Source of the DNA: Porticoccus hydrocarbonoclasticus MCTG13d
GTDB lineage: Bacteria; Pseudomonadota; Gammaproteobacteria; Pseudomonadales; Porticoccaceae
Direction of reading: 5' to 3'
Length of the DNA stretch: 64,000 nucleotides
NCBI RefSeq assembly: GCF_000744735.1
Contig: NZ_JQMM01000001.1
Coordinates: 1,612,001-1,676,000, forward strand
The translations under genes and the position numbers were made by a program. The notes under the pieces are model-generated. The model was not told where the DNA came from. It searched no databases and worked only from the letters and a program-made list of their open reading frames with translations. Shown one piece after another: positions 54,257 through 64,000 of the stretch; position 1 is the stretch's first letter; the number at the start of each line of letters is the position of its first letter.

Positions 54257-57200
54257 GTGAAAACATCGTTTGTGCACCTCCGCCTGCACAGTGAATATTC
54301 GCTGGTTGACGGAATGGTCAGGATCAAGCCGCTGGTGCAACAGGTGGTTAAGCTGGGCATGCCCGCAATCGCATTGACGGATGTCACCAACTTTTACGGA
54401 CTGGTCAAGTTTTATCAGGCAGCTCAGGCCGTCGGTGTTAAACCCATTTGCGGAGCAGATTTGCAGATGAGCAGTCCGGTTCCCGATGGATTGCCCGCGA
54501 GCCTCACATTGCTGGTAATGAATCAACAGGGCTACCGCAATCTGACCAAGCTTATTTCACGAGCCTTTCAGGAGGGGCAGCACCGGGGTGTTCCCTATGT
54601 TGAACGCCAGTGGATTAGTGAGGCAAGTGAGGGCCTGATTGTTCTGTCAGGTAGCCAGGGCGATGTGGGCCAGGCCATACTTTCAGGTAAGTCGGATTAT
54701 GCCAAAGAGTTGCTGCAGGGCTGGCTTGCCGATTTCCCGGATCGATTTTACCTGGAGCTCACCAGAACCGGTCGGCCGGATGAGGAAAATTTTATTCATG
54801 AATTGTTACCCATTGCCACAACGTACCAGTGTCCTGTTGTGGCAACGAACGATGTCCGCTTTCTTGACAGTGAGCAGTTTGAAGCCCATGAGGCACGGGT
54901 ATGCATTGGTGAGGGCCGAGTACTCGGTGATCCTCGTCGGGAGCGACGTTACAGTGACCAACAATACCTGCGTTCGCCGGAAGAAATGGCCGAGTTGTTT
55001 TCCGATTTACCGGAAGCGCTGGAAAACAGTGTTGAGATTGCCAAACGTTGCACGCTGGATTTAAAACTGGGTGAGCACTTTTTGCCGGATTACCCGATTC
55101 CAGAGGGTATGACGGAGGACAGTTTTTTCGAAAAGGTCTCCTTCGACGGTCTGGATAAACGTCTGGGCAGATTGCTGGACCCGTCTGCTCCGGATTATCA
55201 GTCTCAACGTCAAGTCTATCTTGACCGGTTGCGCTTTGAACTGGATATCATCATCCAGATGGGTTTTCCCGGCTATTTCCTGATTGTCATGGATTTTATC
55301 CGGTGGGCCAAAGATAACGATATTCCGGTAGGCCCGGGACGGGGATCCGGCGCTGGTTCACTGGTGGCCTACGCGCTGGGCATCACGGATCTCGATCCGC
55401 TTGAATACGACCTGCTGTTTGAGCGATTTCTCAACCCCGAGCGGGTATCGATGCCCGATTTTGATATTGACTTCTGTATGGACAATCGCGATCGGGTGAT
55501 TGCCTATGTGGCGGATCGCTATGGCAGGGATGCGGTTTCCCAGATCATCACATTTGGCACCATGGCGGCCAAAGCAGTTGTTCGCGATGTGGCGCGCGTG
55601 CAGGGAAAGGCCTACGGCCTGGCAGATAAGCTATCAAAAATGATTCCACCGGATATAGGTATGACTTTGGAAAAAGCGGTTGCTCAGGAGGAGGTCCTGC
55701 GAGAGTTTCTTGAAAGTGATGAAGAAGCTCAGGAAATCTGGGAGATGGCGCTTCAGCTTGAGGGCGTCACCCGCAATGTTGGTAAGCATGCCGGCGGTGT
55801 CGTGATCGCGCCAACCACTCTGACAGATTTCGCGCCACTGTATTGCGATGAAAACGGTGAGGGGTTGGTAACCCAGTTTGACAAGGATGATGTAGAGAAA
55901 GCGGGGCTGGTGAAATTTGACTTTCTCGGTTTGCGAACACTGACCATTATTGACGGGGCCATCAAAATGGTCAATCAACGTCTGGCAAAGGTCGGTGAAC
56001 TCCCCATTGCTATTGACGCAATTCCGCTGGATGACGCGGCAACCTATGGATTGATGCGGCGTGCAGAAACGACTGCGGTGTTTCAGCTTGAATCCCGGGG
56101 AATGAAAGATTTGATCAAGCGGGTGGAACCGAACTGTTTTGAGGATGTTGTCGCGTTGGTGGCACTGTTCAGGCCCGGTCCACTGCAGTCGGGCATGGTG
56201 GATGATTTCATCAATCGCAAGCACGGTCGAGCCCAGGTGGCCTACCCGGATGCAAAATTTCAGCATGAGTCGCTGAAGCCTGTGCTGGGTCCGACTTACG
56301 GTGTAATTGTCTACCAGGAACAGGTCATGCAGATCGCGCAGGTGCTGGCTGGATACACGCTGGGTGGTGCTGATATGTTGCGCCGCGCCATGGGCAAGAA
56401 AAAGCCCGAAGAAATGGCCAAGCAGCGCAGTATTTTTGAAGAGGGTGCCCGTCAGCAGGGAATAGATCCCGAACTTGCAGTGAGGATTTTTGATCTTGTT
56501 GAAAAGTTTGCCGGTTACGGTTTTAACAAGTCTCACTCCGCCGCTTATGCTTTGCTGGCCTATCAGACGGCGTGGCTGAAAGCCCATTATCCGGCAGAAT
56601 TTATGGCGGCAGTGTTGTCAGCCGATATGCAGAATACCGACAAAGTAGTGACCTTGATTGATGAATGTCGGGCGATGGATCTCGTTGTGTTACCACCGGA
56701 TGTCAATCGCGGTCGATTTGCCTTTACTGTCTCTGATGACAATGAAGTGATTTATGGGCTCGGCGCCATCAAGGGGCTTGGTGAGGGGCCAGTCAACAGC
56801 ATTATAGCTGCGCGGGAGGAGGGCGGCTCGTTCGGCGACCTGTTTGATTTTTGTGCCCGCGTTGATGGCCACAAGCTCAATAAGCGAGCCCTGGAGGCTT
56901 TAATACGGTGCGGGGCTTTGGACGCCATAGGACCAACAGGAGAGATCGGCTATCGCCGGGCAGTGATGCTGGCAGCCAGTGAAGAAGCTGTGAAAATGGC
57001 TGAGCAAAATTCCCGTAATACAGATTCCGGCATGACAGATCTATTCGGTGACACACCCAGTGAAAGTGCCCCGGAAATTGGTTATCAGAGCTTTCAACAG
57101 CAGCGGGGGCTCAGTGCCAAGGAGCGCCTGCGAAGTGAGAAAGAAACGCTGGGTCTCTATCTTACCGGGCACCCGGTTGATGAATACCTGGAGGAGTTGA

Positions 57201-57751
57201 AGCATTTTGTGCACAGCCGCATAGCCGATCTTAAACCAGACAAGAAGAGTCAACTGGTGGCCGGCCTGGTGGTCGGTATGAGGGTCATTAAAACCCGGCG
57301 GGGAGACAATATGGCTGTGATTACACTGGATGATCGCAGTGGGCGCATTGAAGTGGCCATCTTCGCTGATGCCTACAAAGCCCATCGGGATAAAATTGAG
57401 AAGGATGCTTTGTTGGTGGTTGAAGGTCAGGTCGCTGAAGACGACTACACCGGTGGCCTGAAAATGCGGGCGGATCATGTCAGGAACCTTTTTGAAGCTC
57501 GGGTCAATTATCTCAAGGCCATTTCCCTGGATATCAATCAGGAGAAACTTGGGAGTACCTGTCTCGATCAACTGGCTAACATTATGTTGCCGTTCCGTGA
57601 TGGAAGCTGCCCGGTAAGAATTAACTATCAATCGAGTACCGCCTCGGGAGAAATCATGCTGGGGGAGCACTGGGCGGTATCGCCGGAGGACGATTTGTTG
57701 CACAAATTGAGGGAGTTGTTGGGTAACAATGGCATTCATCTCCGATTCTAG
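54257..57751 (+). CDS. dnaE: DNA polymerase III alpha subunit
   Basis: A 1164-residue replicative polymerase (E. coli 1160). Order: PHP domain (FVHLRLHSEYSLVDGMVRI at the start), polymerase core with GPGRGSGAGSLVAYALGITDLDPL and MPDFDIDFCMDNRDRVI (catalytic aspartates), helix-hairpin-helix region, OB domain (about 960-1050, QLVAGLVVGMRVIKTRRGDNMAVITLDDR) and C-terminal tau-binding part. GTG 54257 is chosen: GGAGAGA (54241-54247) is 9 bp upstream and homology begins there; a GTG at 54224 is in frame but without support. Confidence 0.97.
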   Translation: MKTSFVHLRLHSEYSLVDGMVRIKPLVQQVVKLGMPAIALTDVTNFYGLVKFYQAAQAVGVKPICGADLQMSSPVPDGLPASLTLLVMNQQGYRNLTKLISRAFQEGQHRGVPYVERQWISEASEGLIVLSGSQGDVGQAILSGKSDYAKELLQGWLADFPDRFYLELTRTGRPDEENFIHELLPIATTYQCPVVATNDVRFLDSEQFEAHEARVCIGEGRVLGDPRRERRYSDQQYLRSPEEMAELFSDLPEALENSVEIAKRCTLDLKLGEHFLPDYPIPEGMTEDSFFEKVSFDGLDKRLGRLLDPSAPDYQSQRQVYLDRLRFELDIIIQMGFPGYFLIVMDFIRWAKDNDIPVGPGRGSGAGSLVAYALGITDLDPLEYDLLFERFLNPERVSMPDFDIDFCMDNRDRVIAYVADRYGRDAVSQIITFGTMAAKAVVRDVARVQGKAYGLADKLSKMIPPDIGMTLEKAVAQEEVLREFLESDEEAQEIWEMALQLEGVTRNVGKHAGGVVIAPTTLTDFAPLYCDENGEGLVTQFDKDDVEKAGLVKFDFLGLRTLTIIDGAIKMVNQRLAKVGELPIAIDAIPLDDAATYGLMRRAETTAVFQLESRGMKDLIKRVEPNCFEDVVALVALFRPGPLQSGMVDDFINRKHGRAQVAYPDAKFQHESLKPVLGPTYGVIVYQEQVMQIAQVLAGYTLGGADMLRRAMGKKKPEEMAKQRSIFEEGARQQGIDPELAVRIFDLVEKFAGYGFNKSHSAAYALLAYQTAWLKAHYPAEFMAAVLSADMQNTDKVVTLIDECRAMDLVVLPPDVNRGRFAFTVSDDNEVIYGLGAIKGLGEGPVNSIIAAREEGGSFGDLFDFCARVDGHKLNKRALEALIRCGALDAIGPTGEIGYRRAVMLAASEEAVKMAEQNSRNTDSGMTDLFGDTPSESAPEIGYQSFQQQRGLSAKERLRSEKETLGLYLTGHPVDEYLEELKHFVHSRIADLKPDKKSQLVAGLVVGMRVIKTRRGDNMAVITLDDRSGRIEVAIFADAYKAHRDKIEKDALLVVEGQVAEDDYTGGLKMRADHVRNLFEARVNYLKAISLDINQEKLGSTCLDQLANIMLPFRDGSCPVRINYQSSTASGEIMLGEHWAVSPEDDLLHKLRELLGNNGIHLRF

Positions 57752-57839
57752 CCGGGTATGCATAACTTCCCGCTGCCATTACAATTGCCGTATGTCTGCC
57801 CAGAGATGGCTGTAATCCAATTCCACGGACAAAAAATCT

Positions 57840-58790
57840 ATGAATCTCAATTACCTCGATTTTGAGCAACCCATTGCAGAACTTGAAGCAAAGATTGAAG
57901 AGTTGCAGCTGGTTGGCAATGACAACGAGCTGAATATTACCGACGAGGTAGCCAAACTCCGTGATAAAAGTCGGCGGTTGACAGAGAAGATCTATTCCGA
58001 CCTTTCGGCGTGGCAGATTGTACAGGTGGCCCGTCATCCCCAGCGCCCGTACACCCTGGACTACATCAGTCGGATTTTTACGGAGTTTGAGGAGCTGCAT
58101 GGTGATCGGCACTTTGGCGATGACAGAGCCATTGTCGGAGGGGTTGCCCGTCTCGACGGCAAACCGGTGATGGTTATCGGCGAGGAGAAGGGTCGCGGTG
58201 TGACAGAGAAAGTCTATCGCAATTTCGGAATGCCAAAACCGGAGGGTTATCGCAAGGCATTGCGCCTGATGGAGATGGCTGAACGCTTTAAAATGCCTGT
58301 ACTGACATTGATTGACACGCCGGGGGCATACCCCGGTATAGACTCTGAAGAACGCGGTATCAGTGAGGCGATCGCTCAAAACCTTGCAGTAATGTCACGT
58401 CTTAAAACACCGATTATCTGCACGGTTATCGGTGAAGGCAGCTCTGGTGGTGCGTTGGCGATTGGTGTTGGTGATTACCTGAACATGCTGCAATACGCTA
58501 CGTATTTTGTGATCTCGCCTGAGGGATGTGCCAATATTATCTGGAAAACGTCTGCCAAGGCCCCGGATGCCGCTGAAGCGATGGGTGTAACATCCTCTGT
58601 ATTGCAAGAACTGGGCATCATTGATGAAACCATCCCAGAGCCAATGGGTGGCGCTCATCGGGATATTGAGGCAATGGCCAATACGCTCAGGGAGCGGTTA
58701 TCCCAGCAAGTTGATCAACTATTGGAGACACCCATAGATGCCCTTCTGGAAAAGCGCTATGAGAGGCTGATGGGTTACGGGAACCCCTGA
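57840..58790 (+). CDS. accA: Acetyl-CoA carboxylase carboxyltransferase subunit alpha
   Basis: A 316-residue subunit of acetyl-CoA carboxylase, providing malonyl-CoA. [22 protein letters not shown] at the N-terminus, [32 protein letters not shown], and [23 protein letters not shown] are characteristic; length matches the E. coli protein (319). It follows dnaE by 88 bp, the conserved order. Convergent with the GAF-domain gene, 68 bp between stops. Confidence 0.97.
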   Translation: MNLNYLDFEQPIAELEAKIEELQLVGNDNELNITDEVAKLRDKSRRLTEKIYSDLSAWQIVQVARHPQRPYTLDYISRIFTEFEELHGDRHFGDDRAIVGGVARLDGKPVMVIGEEKGRGVTEKVYRNFGMPKPEGYRKALRLMEMAERFKMPVLTLIDTPGAYPGIDSEERGISEAIAQNLAVMSRLKTPIICTVIGEGSSGGALAIGVGDYLNMLQYATYFVISPEGCANIIWKTSAKAPDAAEAMGVTSSVLQELGIIDETIPEPMGGAHRDIEAMANTLRERLSQQVDQLLETPIDALLEKRYERLMGYGNP

Positions 58791-58858
58791 AAATATTATT
58801 CACCATAAAGGCATTATATTGGGCAACTCTCTCCTGGTGGATCGGAGCGTAGTATCAG

Positions 58859-60199
58859 TTATTTGTGGTGGGCGGAGAGCACAACCAGTGTGCCAACCCT
58901 TTGCCCTCTCAATTCTATGGGGAGGCGTAACTGTTCGAGAAGCCAAGAAGGTGTATGGGCGGGGGCATCCGGCATTTCTAGATCCAGTGCCGGCAACCTA
59001 CATTGAGGGGTGAGCACCAGGTCTGCTCCGAGTATTTTTAGCGTGGTATGTGCCTGGTTGTTGGCTTTTACCAGTCGACCCCGTCGATCAAAGGCCAGTA
59101 ACCCTTCGGTTTTCCAGCCCAAGAACATGGTCTTGGTCGCTTCTATAACGTGGTTACGGGATTTAAAATACTCCTTAGCCAGATTGGACTCAATGAGTCG
59201 CGCAGCCATAATGGCAAAATCCAGGGCATTGCTCTGATAGCTGTCCGTCAGTCCGGATAAGTCGACCGCTCCCAACACCCGGCCATCGTGCGGATCCCTG
59301 ATAACATCTGCGGAGCAGGTCCAGTGCTTGATACCTGCACAGAAGTGTTCTGCACCATACAGCTGAACAGGTTCGGCTGCTGCCAATGCCGTGCCGATCG
59401 CATTGGTCCCCGCCGTTTTTTCATCCCAGACCCCACCCTGAATCAAGTTGATGTCGCTGGCATGACTCAGCACATTGTCATCCGCATGAATATCGAGAAT
59501 GAGCCCCTCTGAATCGGCAAGAAGGATAAGGCTGTTCGAGCGAAACAACACCTCTGAAGCACGCTTCATAATAGGTTGGGCAGCACGCATGAGATCTGTC
59601 TGTAGAAAGCGACGATATTCAAGCACACTATTATCGCCTATCAATGGTGCATGTTGTAACTCCGGATCAATATGTGATTGTTGGCAACGGCGCCAGGAAT
59701 CCTCGACCACCGGCCTGATAAAATCACTTGGATAAGATTGGTCGACGACAAACTTTTCCCAGACCGACAACAGTTGATTGTGCTGTTCCGGGTTGCTCAG
59801 CATCTGTGTGCGATCACGCATTTGTGCGGTGGCCAAGGCGGCCTGCTCTCGGGTATAAAAACGATCCTTCTGGACGAAGCCCGAGATTACGCCGGGTTTC
59901 ACCGAGTTGACTTTGCCATTTTTCTGGCGGGAGACAATCAGCTCGGCGGGCAGACCGTCCAGAACATGCATGGGTGCTTCGCTGCCGTTGGGAAATTTTG
60001 AGGGATGAACCGTGGCAGTTTCCATATCGTAAAACGCCGGTTTGAAACCCCAGATCCGGCTTTCTTCGCTGATGCCCCCGGTACCCCGGAATGCATCGTT
60101 TTCATCCCGCAAAGCATCGACGGTTAGTTCGCCTTTGTAGAGTTTTTGCCCTTTTTTCGGGGGCTTGCTCTCTTCTTTTTGTGAATAATTGGCAGACAT
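58859..60199 (-). CDS. GAF/PAS sensor protein, AcoR-like but without AAA+ or HTH
   Basis: A 446-residue protein. Residues 20-120 form a separate conserved-looking module (DAFRGTGGISEESRIWGFKPAFYD, MHVLDGLPAELIV, GVISGFVQKDRFYTREQAA) that I recall as a small stand-alone hypothetical protein in other proteobacteria. Residues 160-345 match the sensor half of AcoR/DhaR-type activators (SWRRCQQSHIDPE; GAF with WDEKTAGTNAIGTALAAAEPVQLYGAEHF and VLGAVDLSGL), and 350-440 resemble a PAS domain (TEGLLAFDRRGRLVKANNQAH). The sigma-54 AAA+ and DNA-binding domains of true AcoR proteins are absent, with no frameshift remnant downstream. Output is therefore unknown. Confidence 0.75.
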   Translation of the reverse strand: MSANYSQKEESKPPKKGQKLYKGELTVDALRDENDAFRGTGGISEESRIWGFKPAFYDMETATVHPSKFPNGSEAPMHVLDGLPAELIVSRQKNGKVNSVKPGVISGFVQKDRFYTREQAALATAQMRDRTQMLSNPEQHNQLLSVWEKFVVDQSYPSDFIRPVVEDSWRRCQQSHIDPELQHAPLIGDNSVLEYRRFLQTDLMRAAQPIMKRASEVLFRSNSLILLADSEGLILDIHADDNVLSHASDINLIQGGVWDEKTAGTNAIGTALAAAEPVQLYGAEHFCAGIKHWTCSADVIRDPHDGRVLGAVDLSGLTDSYQSNALDFAIMAARLIESNLAKEYFKSRNHVIEATKTMFLGWKTEGLLAFDRRGRLVKANNQAHTTLKILGADLVLTPQCRLPALDLEMPDAPAHTPSWLLEQLRLPIELRGQRVGTLVVLSAHHK

Positions 60200-60220
60200 A
60201 GGGAGATACCTCTAACCCAA

Positions 60221-60245
60221 CGTAAACCATATAAAAATTTACGTC
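60221..60245. promoter_or_regulatory. Inverted repeat upstream of the GAF-domain gene
   Basis: ACGTAAA (60221-60227) and TTTACGT (60239-60245) are 7-bp inverted repeats separated by 11 AT-rich bases, 22-46 bp before the start codon of the minus-strand GAF gene. A TATACT-like box lies a little further upstream on the minus strand. The repeat may be an operator; evidence is only its symmetry and place. Confidence 0.3.
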
Positions 60246-60402
60246 TCTGTAAAAGTATAGACTAGCAAGCTCGCTTATCGTTGCCAGTGTTCATCTGCCA
60301 GACAGGAATATGGTGAAATTGCCCATAGTGCCATATTCGGTAGCCTTGCCTTGGCTGACGGTAGCCATTAACGTAGGGAACTGACTTCCACAGATCTCAA
60401 TC

Positions 60403-61734
60403 ATGACCTATATCCCAGACCTCCTTGTTTCCTATTTGCCCAGGCTGCGCGGGGCCAGCCATTGCTATGTAGGTTATAGCGGTGGTCTCGATTCTCATGT
60501 TCTACTCGTGTCGCTCGTCAGGCTTTTGGGGGAAAATGCGGTCAGTGCCATTCATGTCAATCATCAGTTATCGGCAAATGCGGAAAGTTGGGAACAGCAT
60601 TGTCAGAAGGTTTGTGATGGGCTCGGAGTGGCCTTAAGCATCGAGCAGGCTTCTGTCATTGTGAGCGGTCAGGGTGTTGAGGAGGCAGCCCGAACTGCCC
60701 GCTATAGGGCTTTTGAAAAACTTCTCCCACAGGATTCCCTGTTGCTGCTGGGTCACCATGCCGATGACCAGGTTGAAACAGTGCTCTATCGGCTGCTGCG
60801 AGGCAGTGGGCCGAGAGGCCTGGCCGGAATGCCTGCCTCGCGCCACTTGGGTAATGCAGAGTTATTGAGACCACTGTTACCTTTCTCCCGATCGGACCTG
60901 GAGCAATATGCCCTTACTGAAGGATTGGTCTGGATAGAAGATGAGAGCAATGAAGATGTGTCCTTTGACCGCAACTTTCTGCGCCACAAAGTGATCCCGG
61001 CTCTGGCTGAGCACTGGCCGGACTATGCCACAAGGGTCGCCCACAGCGCCCGACTGTGTCGTGAGAGTGATCAGTTATCCGATATGCTGGCAGCACAGGA
61101 TTTGATAGCCGTCTATGAACACAGGGAACGGCTGGGGTGGAGTATCAGTCTCGAGGCATTGATGTCTTTTGATGAGTTGCGCCAGGCAAACCTGTTGCGA
61201 CACTGGGCGAGCCGACATGATCTGGCACAGCCGGGTCATAAAATCATTGATGCTGTACTTCACGAGTTGTTGCCTGCAAAAGCTGATGCCGAACCGCTGG
61301 TAAGCTGGGCGGGCATTCAGTTGCGCCGGTACCAGCGCCGTCTTTTTTTGCTGCCCGGGGACCCCGATATCCCTGACCATTTACCGGTCTCGCTTCAATG
61401 GGATGGCAGGGGCACGTTGGACTTGCCAGATAAGAGCACATTGAGTTTTTGCCTGGAGCAGGGACGTGGAATCAGGTTGAAGGCAGATATTGATAACTTT
61501 GAAGTGCGTTTTCGCAATGGTAGTGAACGCTGCAAGCCGGTCGGGCGCGGCGCATCCAATACACTCAAGAAGTTGTTTCAGGAGTATGGTCTGGAGCCCT
61601 GGTTGCGTGGCCGGGTACCCCTGCTCTATCGCGATGATGTGTTAGTGGCAGTTGGAGATTTGTGGGTTTGCGAGGGCTTTCAGGTGTCCCCGGATGAGCG
61701 GGGATGCTCGGTGCAGTGGGACTTCAGATCGTAA
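60403..61734 (+). CDS. tilS: tRNA(Ile)-lysidine synthase
   Basis: A 443-residue enzyme that changes C34 of the AUA-reading tRNA-Ile to lysidine using ATP. The PP-loop SGGLDS is at 26-31, AIHVNHQLSANAESWEQHC and LGHHADDQVETVLYRLLRGSGPRGLAGM are family motifs, and EDESNEDVSFDRNFLRH precedes the C-terminal domains. The tail GRGASNTLKKLFQEYGLEPWLRGRVPLLYRDD is the TilS C-terminal domain. It is divergent from the GAF gene, with 203 bp between. Confidence 0.95.
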   Translation: MTYIPDLLVSYLPRLRGASHCYVGYSGGLDSHVLLVSLVRLLGENAVSAIHVNHQLSANAESWEQHCQKVCDGLGVALSIEQASVIVSGQGVEEAARTARYRAFEKLLPQDSLLLLGHHADDQVETVLYRLLRGSGPRGLAGMPASRHLGNAELLRPLLPFSRSDLEQYALTEGLVWIEDESNEDVSFDRNFLRHKVIPALAEHWPDYATRVAHSARLCRESDQLSDMLAAQDLIAVYEHRERLGWSISLEALMSFDELRQANLLRHWASRHDLAQPGHKIIDAVLHELLPAKADAEPLVSWAGIQLRRYQRRLFLLPGDPDIPDHLPVSLQWDGRGTLDLPDKSTLSFCLEQGRGIRLKADIDNFEVRFRNGSERCKPVGRGASNTLKKLFQEYGLEPWLRGRVPLLYRDDVLVAVGDLWVCEGFQVSPDERGCSVQWDFRS

Positions 61735-61849
61735 TATTTCATTGAGCGGTTCAAGGGTTTCTGGTAGTCTGATTCCCCATCTCGAAACCGGTGGGCGTCA
61801 CTCTGAATCATCTCCTGATTGAATAAAAAATCGCTCTATTTTTCATAAG

Positions 61850-61871
61850 CATACCTGCTCTGCTTGGTATG
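61850..61871 (+). other. Stem-loop in the tilS-pyrG spacer
   Basis: CATACC (61850-61855) and GGTATG (61866-61871) form a 6-bp stem with a 10-nt loop, about 48 bp before the pyrG start. No T-run follows. It may be part of the pyrG leader; no known regulatory motif is recognised. Confidence 0.25.
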
Positions 61872-61918
61872 AGTTCGGCATTCTTGACGCAGTATCCAAA
61901 ATGTTCGGAAGGGTCTAA

Positions 61919-64000
<2,082 letters not shown>

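Noticed and set aside
55634-56587. Long open frame antisense to dnaE
   Set aside because: Fully inside dnaE with no family match; a by-product of codon bias. The same holds for antisense frames within glnD (36371-37039) and pyrG (62666-63691).

Overview
The window is a 64 kb piece of a gammaproteobacterial chromosome, most likely a marine member of the Pseudomonadales/Cellvibrionales-type lineages. This rests on the conserved order glnD-map / rpsB-tsf-pyrH-frr-uppS-cdsA-dxr-rseP-bamA-skp-lpxD-fabZ-lpxA-lpxB-rnhB / dnaE-accA, on tilS-pyrG-kdsA, on the succinylase branch of diaminopimelate synthesis, on a complete ectoine operon (salt adaptation), on FabV as enoyl reductase, and on a wax ester/triacylglycerol synthase. 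No rRNA, tRNA, CRISPR, insertion sequence or prophage was seen. Genes are dense, with many 1-14 bp overlaps.

Left part (1-12.3 kb), accessory metabolism. A minus-strand operon (3789 down to the left edge) encodes a thermostable-hemolysin-family (GNAT-like) protein, an acyl-adenylating ligase, a heme-oxygenase-like diiron protein and a short-chain dehydrogenase, then runs into a cut gene. It looks like an undescribed small-molecule (acyl-derived) pathway. A plus-strand block (4743-10889) follows, in which the two halves of the eukaryotic D-glutamate cyclase DGLUCY are separate genes flanking 5-oxoprolinase pxpABC. D-amino-acid aminotransferase and alanine racemase come next, so the block reads as a D-Ala / D-Glu / 5-oxoproline salvage route. 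A PutP-like Na+ symporter faces it tail to tail.

Osmoadaptation (12.4-17.2 kb). ectA-ectB-ectC-ask_ect is read leftward, with a divergent MarR-type regulator ectR. The intergenic region has a near-consensus promoter for ectA and a perfect 12-bp palindrome at its start point, placed as an operator would be.

Middle (17.2-37.9 kb), housekeeping. purC, a DoxX protein, fabV, a DUF2789 protein, an LpxL-type acyltransferase, dapA-bamC-metallo-hydrolase, an LRR lipoprotein, an OmpA-type lipoprotein, rsmJ, a DUF481 protein, dapE, dapD, an ArsC/Spx-like protein, SixA-CHAD, nth, dapC, glnD and map. A 373-bp gene-free stretch (24608-24980) carries DnaA-box-like sequences in an inverted repeat.

Right part (38-64 kb), translation and envelope biogenesis. 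The rpsB...rnhB run makes ribosomal and ribosome-recycling proteins, isoprenoid and phospholipid precursors, the outer-membrane assembly machine and lipid A. A WS/DGAT gene is inserted between rnhB and dnaE. A GAF/PAS sensor protein with no output domain sits between accA and tilS. pyrG and the start of kdsA close the window.
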